Source: an uncultured Colwellia sp. | GTDB taxonomy: Bacteria > Pseudomonadota > Gammaproteobacteria > Enterobacterales > Alteromonadaceae | Direction: 5' to 3' | Length of the DNA: 38,281 nt | Assembly: GCA_913057925.1 (NCBI GenBank) | Contig: CAJXPG010000019.1 | Coordinates: 1-38,281 of the forward strand | Part shown: one piece after another, positions 34,874 through 38,281 of the stretch | Numbering within the stretch: position 1 is the stretch's first letter | Layout: every line of letters starts with the position of its first letter | Made by a program: the position numbers and the translations under genes | The notes under the pieces: model-generated | Database searches by the model: none | Told to the model about the DNA's origin: nothing | What the model saw: the letters and a program-made list of their open reading frames with translations, nothing else

Positions 34874-37800
34874 CTAGGTTAACGACTGTAATAAGGCTTC
34901 TACCGGATGACGCGCTTTTGCATCACTAAAACGTTTTACTTGTGAGCGACATGAAAAACCTGTCGCTAATATTTGCTCAGTATCTAAACTCGCTAACTTA
35001 GGTTGCCAACTCAATTCAAATAACCCTTGAGAGTTGGTTAAGTTTGCTTTTTCATGACCATAGGTTCCTGCCATGCCACAACAACCAACTGCAACCTTTT
35101 CAAGTGTCAAACCAAAGTAATTAAAAATAGCTTGCCAGTCATTTTCACTATTTACTAGGGCAGTTTTCTCAGTACAGTGAGCAAACAACTTAAATGGTTT
35201 TTCCGATGCATTCACGTCAAATTTAACATCAACATTTTGTTTAACAAATTCCGTAAGCCATTCATGGGCTAGCATTACGTTAAAATCACCACGCTTTTCT
35301 TGTAAAGTTTTAGCGTACTCATCTCTATAACAAAGCACCATAGAAGCATCCATGCCTAGCATAGGAATATCAAGCGCCGCTAATTGATTTAAAAACTCGC
35401 TACTGCTTTTTGCTGTCTTAGCAAATCGGCTTAAGAAACCTTTCACATGTTGTGCTTTACCATTAGGCTTAAACGGCAATAAGATTGGTTCTAAACCAAG
35501 TTTTTTAATTAATGCCATCATACTGTGAACAGTATTAGCATCATAAAAAGAAGTAAACGGATCCTGAACTATCAGTACATACCCTTTTCGCTGCTCTGAT
35601 GTTAACCCTTGTAACTTCTGTAAATCAAAGCCTGAATAGCCAGACTGTTTAACTTGTTTTTTCAACGTTGGTACAGACAATAGCGGTGTGTTTACATAAC
35701 CAATGGTTTTTGCTGATAACTTGTCATAAATTTTATTATTGAGCACAGCGTTTATAATTTTAGGTGCTTTTGCCATCAATGGCGCAAGTATCTCAACGTT
35801 AGCAACTAAATGATCTTTTAACGGCCTTGCATAGCGCGAATAATAAATATTGATAAAACGCGCTCTAAAATCTGGCACGTCAACTTTAATAGGACATTGA
35901 CTAGCACACGCCTTACACGCTAAACATCCTTGCATGGCTTCCATCACCTCATGAGAGAAATCACCATTACCATTGGGATCTTCTTCAGGTTTGCTAATAA
36001 AATTAATGCGAATTTTTTCTGCCGCGCTACTGAGTATTTCTTTAACTGACCAAATACTTTTATCGCGATTAATTTTATCTTCGAGCTTAAGGATATCTAT
36101 GCCCTGCTTTTCTAATAAACGCAGCCATTCACGCATCAAGCCTGCACGACCTTTAGGTGAATGTCTTCTATCCCGAGTAATTTTACTTGATGGGCACATA
36201 GGACTGTTCGCATCATAGTTAAAGCACAAACCGTTACCGTTACAATCCATTGCTGCGGTAAAGCTTTCTTTTACCGTCACCGGGATCTGCCTGTCGAAAT
36301 AGCCTCGCTTGGTATCATCAACACTGACCAATTGTTCTTGAGAATCAATTGGCGTACAAATCTTACCAGGATTCATTTTATTGCTCGGGTCAAAAACCGC
36401 TTTAATCTTTCTTAACTCGGTAAATAGCTGCTCACCAAAAAATTCTGGGCCATATTCACTGCGATAACCTTTACCATGTTCACCCCACATTAAACCGCCA
36501 TATTTAGCCGTTAATTTCACTACTTCATCGGATAAAGTACGCAGCAATTTCTCTTGTTCAGGGTCGCACATATCCAGTGCTGGTCGTACATGAAGCACAC
36601 CTGCATCAACATGGCCGAACATGCCGTAATTTAAGTCATAACTATCTAATAGTGCTCTAAACTCACCAATAAAGTCAGCCAAGTTTTCAGGTGGTACAGC
36701 AGTATCTTCAGCAAAGGCCAAAGGCTTTTGGCTACCTTTAGTTTTACCCAACAAGCCAACGGCTTTTTTACGCATGGCATAAATTTTATTGATACTGGCA
36801 AGATCGGAGGTAACCTGATAGCCAATGACACCACAACTGCCACTTTCTTTATCTTTAGCGGTTAATTCATCAAGCTCGCGGGTTAATTCAGCCACTTGCT
36901 CTGCTAGGCCTTCAACGCTATCGCCGTTGTATTCAACAACATTAATGCCATCCATCACCTGATCTGGTACATCAGTAATCAAATCACTGACGCTGTGCCA
37001 AACAATGTCTTGCTTAGCTAGATTTAAAACCCTTGAGTCAATGGTTTCTACAGAGGTTGCTTTGGCTTCAACTAAGGCTGGAGAATGACGCAGTGCAGAA
37101 TCAAAACTATCATATTTAATATTGATCAGTGTTTTAGCAACGCGGATGGGGTTGATGTTCAGCTTTGCTTGACAAACAAAAGCAAGAGAGCCTTCAGAGC
37201 CTGTGATCAAGCGAGATAAGTCAACGCCTGTAACATCACCATTTCTATCTGTTTTTAGGACATTCTCTAGGTCGTACCCCGTTAAAAATCGGTTTAAGCG
37301 CGGGAACTTCTCTAACACTAAATCACGGTTTTCTAAACAACTAGTCAATACCTGCTGCATAATGTGGCCATGACTACTACTTTCAGCAGCTAACGCTTGC
37401 GCATCCGTTAACTTTATTGGCTTAGTTGATAAAACCTCACCATTGGCTAATACCGAATCAAGTGCTAGAACATGATTTGAAGTTTTGCCATAAACTAACG
37501 ATCCTTGTCCTGAGGCATCGGTATTTATCATGCCGCCAATGGTGGCACGATTCGATGTTGAACAATCTGGCGCAAAGAAGAAACCATGGGGGCGCAAATA
37601 GTCATTTAGCTGATCTTTAATAACACCAGCTTCAACACGCACCCATTTTTCCTCAACGTTAATTTCTAATACTTTATTCATGTATTTAGATAAATCAACG
37701 ATAATACCAGGCGTTAAACTTTGACCGTTGGTGCCCGTACCACCACCACGGGCACTAAATTTTATCGATAAGAACTGCTCTTCGCTGGCTGTTTTAGTTA

Positions 37801-37999
37801 ATAAAACAATATCCGCTTGGCTTCGCGGCTGAATCACTAACTGTGGTAGTTGCTGATAAATACTGTTATCAGTCGCCACAGCCAACCTTGCGCTGTAACT
37901 AGCGTTAATATCACCGGTAAAATGGCCGTTTTTTAGCGACGCTACAAACGTTTCATATAACGGAGGAAGGTGATTCTGGTGACTAATATGAGGAAGCAT
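34874..37999 (-). CDS. ydiJ: YdiJ-type FAD-linked, iron-sulfur D-2-hydroxyacid dehydrogenase
   Basis: A 1041-residue protein matching E. coli YdiJ from its first residues (MLPHIS; then SARGGGTGTNGQSL and NRATIGGMINTDASGQGSLVYGKTS). It combines a PCMH-type FAD domain (about 45-280), an FAD-linked oxidase C-terminal domain (to about 560), an Fe-S region with CNGNGLCFNY and CLACKACASQCPI, and a C-terminal CCG-type domain (HCTEK, VGCCGMAG, ATGFSCRS). YdiJ has been linked to oxidation of D-2-hydroxyglutarate, passing electrons to the respiratory chain; related enzymes act on D-lactate or glycolate. I chose the ATG at 37999 because it aligns with E. coli YdiJ and a likely -10 (38019-38024) overlaps the alternative ATG at 38020. 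Neither start has a clear ribosome site. Confidence 0.9.
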   Translation of the reverse strand: MLPHISHQNHLPPLYETFVASLKNGHFTGDINASYSARLAVATDNSIYQQLPQLVIQPRSQADIVLLTKTASEEQFLSIKFSARGGGTGTNGQSLTPGIIVDLSKYMNKVLEINVEEKWVRVEAGVIKDQLNDYLRPHGFFFAPDCSTSNRATIGGMINTDASGQGSLVYGKTSNHVLALDSVLANGEVLSTKPIKLTDAQALAAESSSHGHIMQQVLTSCLENRDLVLEKFPRLNRFLTGYDLENVLKTDRNGDVTGVDLSRLITGSEGSLAFVCQAKLNINPIRVAKTLINIKYDSFDSALRHSPALVEAKATSVETIDSRVLNLAKQDIVWHSVSDLITDVPDQVMDGINVVEYNGDSVEGLAEQVAELTRELDELTAKDKESGSCGVIGYQVTSDLASINKIYAMRKKAVGLLGKTKGSQKPLAFAEDTAVPPENLADFIGEFRALLDSYDLNYGMFGHVDAGVLHVRPALDMCDPEQEKLLRTLSDEVVKLTAKYGGLMWGEHGKGYRSEYGPEFFGEQLFTELRKIKAVFDPSNKMNPGKICTPIDSQEQLVSVDDTKRGYFDRQIPVTVKESFTAAMDCNGNGLCFNYDANSPMCPSSKITRDRRHSPKGRAGLMREWLRLLEKQGIDILKLEDKINRDKSIWSVKEILSSAAEKIRINFISKPEEDPNGNGDFSHEVMEAMQGCLACKACASQCPIKVDVPDFRARFINIYYSRYARPLKDHLVANVEILAPLMAKAPKIINAVLNNKIYDKLSAKTIGYVNTPLLSVPTLKKQVKQSGYSGFDLQKLQGLTSEQRKGYVLIVQDPFTSFYDANTVHSMMALIKKLGLEPILLPFKPNGKAQHVKGFLSRFAKTAKSSSEFLNQLAALDIPMLGMDASMVLCYRDEYAKTLQEKRGDFNVMLAHEWLTEFVKQNVDVKFDVNASEKPFKLFAHCTEKTALVNSENDWQAIFNYFGLTLEKVAVGCCGMAGTYGHEKANLTNSQGLFELSWQPKLASLDTEQILATGFSCRSQVKRFSDAKARHPVEALLQSLT

Positions 38000-38018
38000 A
38001 AAGAGTAATTTTTTAATC

Positions 38019-38024
38019 ATTATA
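38019..38024 (-). promoter_or_regulatory. Probable -10 of the ydiJ promoter
   Basis: TATAAT on the minus strand, about 20 bases before the chosen ATG at 37999. The matching -35 region (around 38041-38047) has poor consensus and lies inside the palindrome at 38036-38054. Confidence 0.5.
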
Positions 38025-38035
38025 AACAAGACAGT

Positions 38036-38054
38036 AGCATGAGTATATCATGCT
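38036..38054. promoter_or_regulatory. Perfect 7-5-7 inverted repeat over the ydiJ -35 region
   Basis: AGCATGA-GTATA-TCATGCT is a perfect inverted repeat centred at 38045. It covers the expected -35 of the ydiJ promoter, the right place for a repressor or an activator dimer. The regulator is not known. FadR/GntR- and LysR-type proteins often control such 2-hydroxyacid dehydrogenases. Confidence 0.55.
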
Positions 38055-38214
38055 CAATTTGAATTTTTACTCTAAAAATTGCTATTTATTCATTATTTAT
38101 AGTAAAATTTGCATAGAACTGCATACTTTATTCAATTAAAAATAGGAGCTGTTGTTCTTTCAAAATTTTTTTGCGGCGAATTGTTGGGTATTTATACAAG
38201 GCAGAGCTTTTGTA

Positions 38215-38281
38215 ATGTGGTTATTCCACATAAAAAGGCGATTACGCCGTAAAAATGACCAACAAACGCTGTCCGAAGGAT
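38215..38281 (+). CDS. Start of an unidentified gene, cut by the window end
   Basis: From the ATG at 38215 the frame stays open for 22 codons to the window end (WLFHIKRRLRRKNDQQTLSEG). The same frame is open back to a TTG at 38152, just after AGGAG, so the start could lie earlier. The basic RRLRRK segment resembles the beginning of many small soluble proteins, and no family can be assigned from this. It is divergent from ydiJ. Confidence 0.4.
   Translation, partial: MWLFHIKRRLRRKNDQQTLSEG

Overview
The window looks like chromosomal DNA from a marine gammaproteobacterium of the order Alteromonadales, most likely Colwelliaceae (Colwellia/Thalassotalea type). The reasons are AT-rich sequence, gammaproteobacterial versions of Fnr, UspE, IhfA, PheST and YdiJ, and secreted enzymes (a multidomain nuclease, a PafA-like phosphatase and two sulfatases) typical of marine particle degraders. 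The taxonomic call is inference from protein resemblance, not from a search. Bases 1-18 match the Tn5/Nextera mosaic end and are probably uncut sequencing adaptor, so the biological sequence starts near base 19.

Layout. (1) 19-5443: the end of a cbb3 oxidase assembly locus (ccoI copper P-type ATPase, ccoS, a SafE/DsbD-like membrane protein), the oxygen sensor fnr, then uspE. uspE sits behind a near-consensus FNR site placed at -41.5 from a predicted start, so this is a coherent low-oxygen module. (2) 5625-8633: a DEAD-box RNA helicase, then a divergent ArsR repressor/ArsP-like permease pair with two operator-like repeats between them. (3) 8634-13617: a 545-base gene-free stretch holding an orphan TetR-style palindrome and a probable Pho box, a 1335-residue secreted protein that joins two different nuclease folds, and a 97-base palindromic element. 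(4) 13618-17290: DUF1415 protein, ATM1-type ABC exporter and CPA1 antiporter.

(5) 17287-30369 is the most interesting part: a PafA-like alkaline phosphatase, two paralogous formylglycine-type sulfatases, a lipoprotein with a formylglycine-generating-enzyme fold that lacks the catalytic cysteine pair, and then a tightly packed MoxR-DUF58-DUF4381-VWA-VWA-TPR-BatD operon. The second sulfatase has a 14/15 Fur-box match, and an eight-base palindrome (TTAGCTAA) is shared between its promoter and the region ahead of the FGE-like gene. One reading is that the MoxR/Bat complex and the FGE-like lipoprotein serve the maturation or quality control of the exported sulfatases and phosphatase. That is a hypothesis from gene order only.

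(6) 30531-38281: ihfA, pheT and pheS on the minus strand, a small membrane protein, the large FAD/Fe-S dehydrogenase ydiJ with a perfect 7-5-7 operator-like palindrome at its promoter, and the start of an unidentified plus-strand gene cut by the window edge. No rRNA, tRNA, CRISPR array, insertion sequence or phage gene was recognised.
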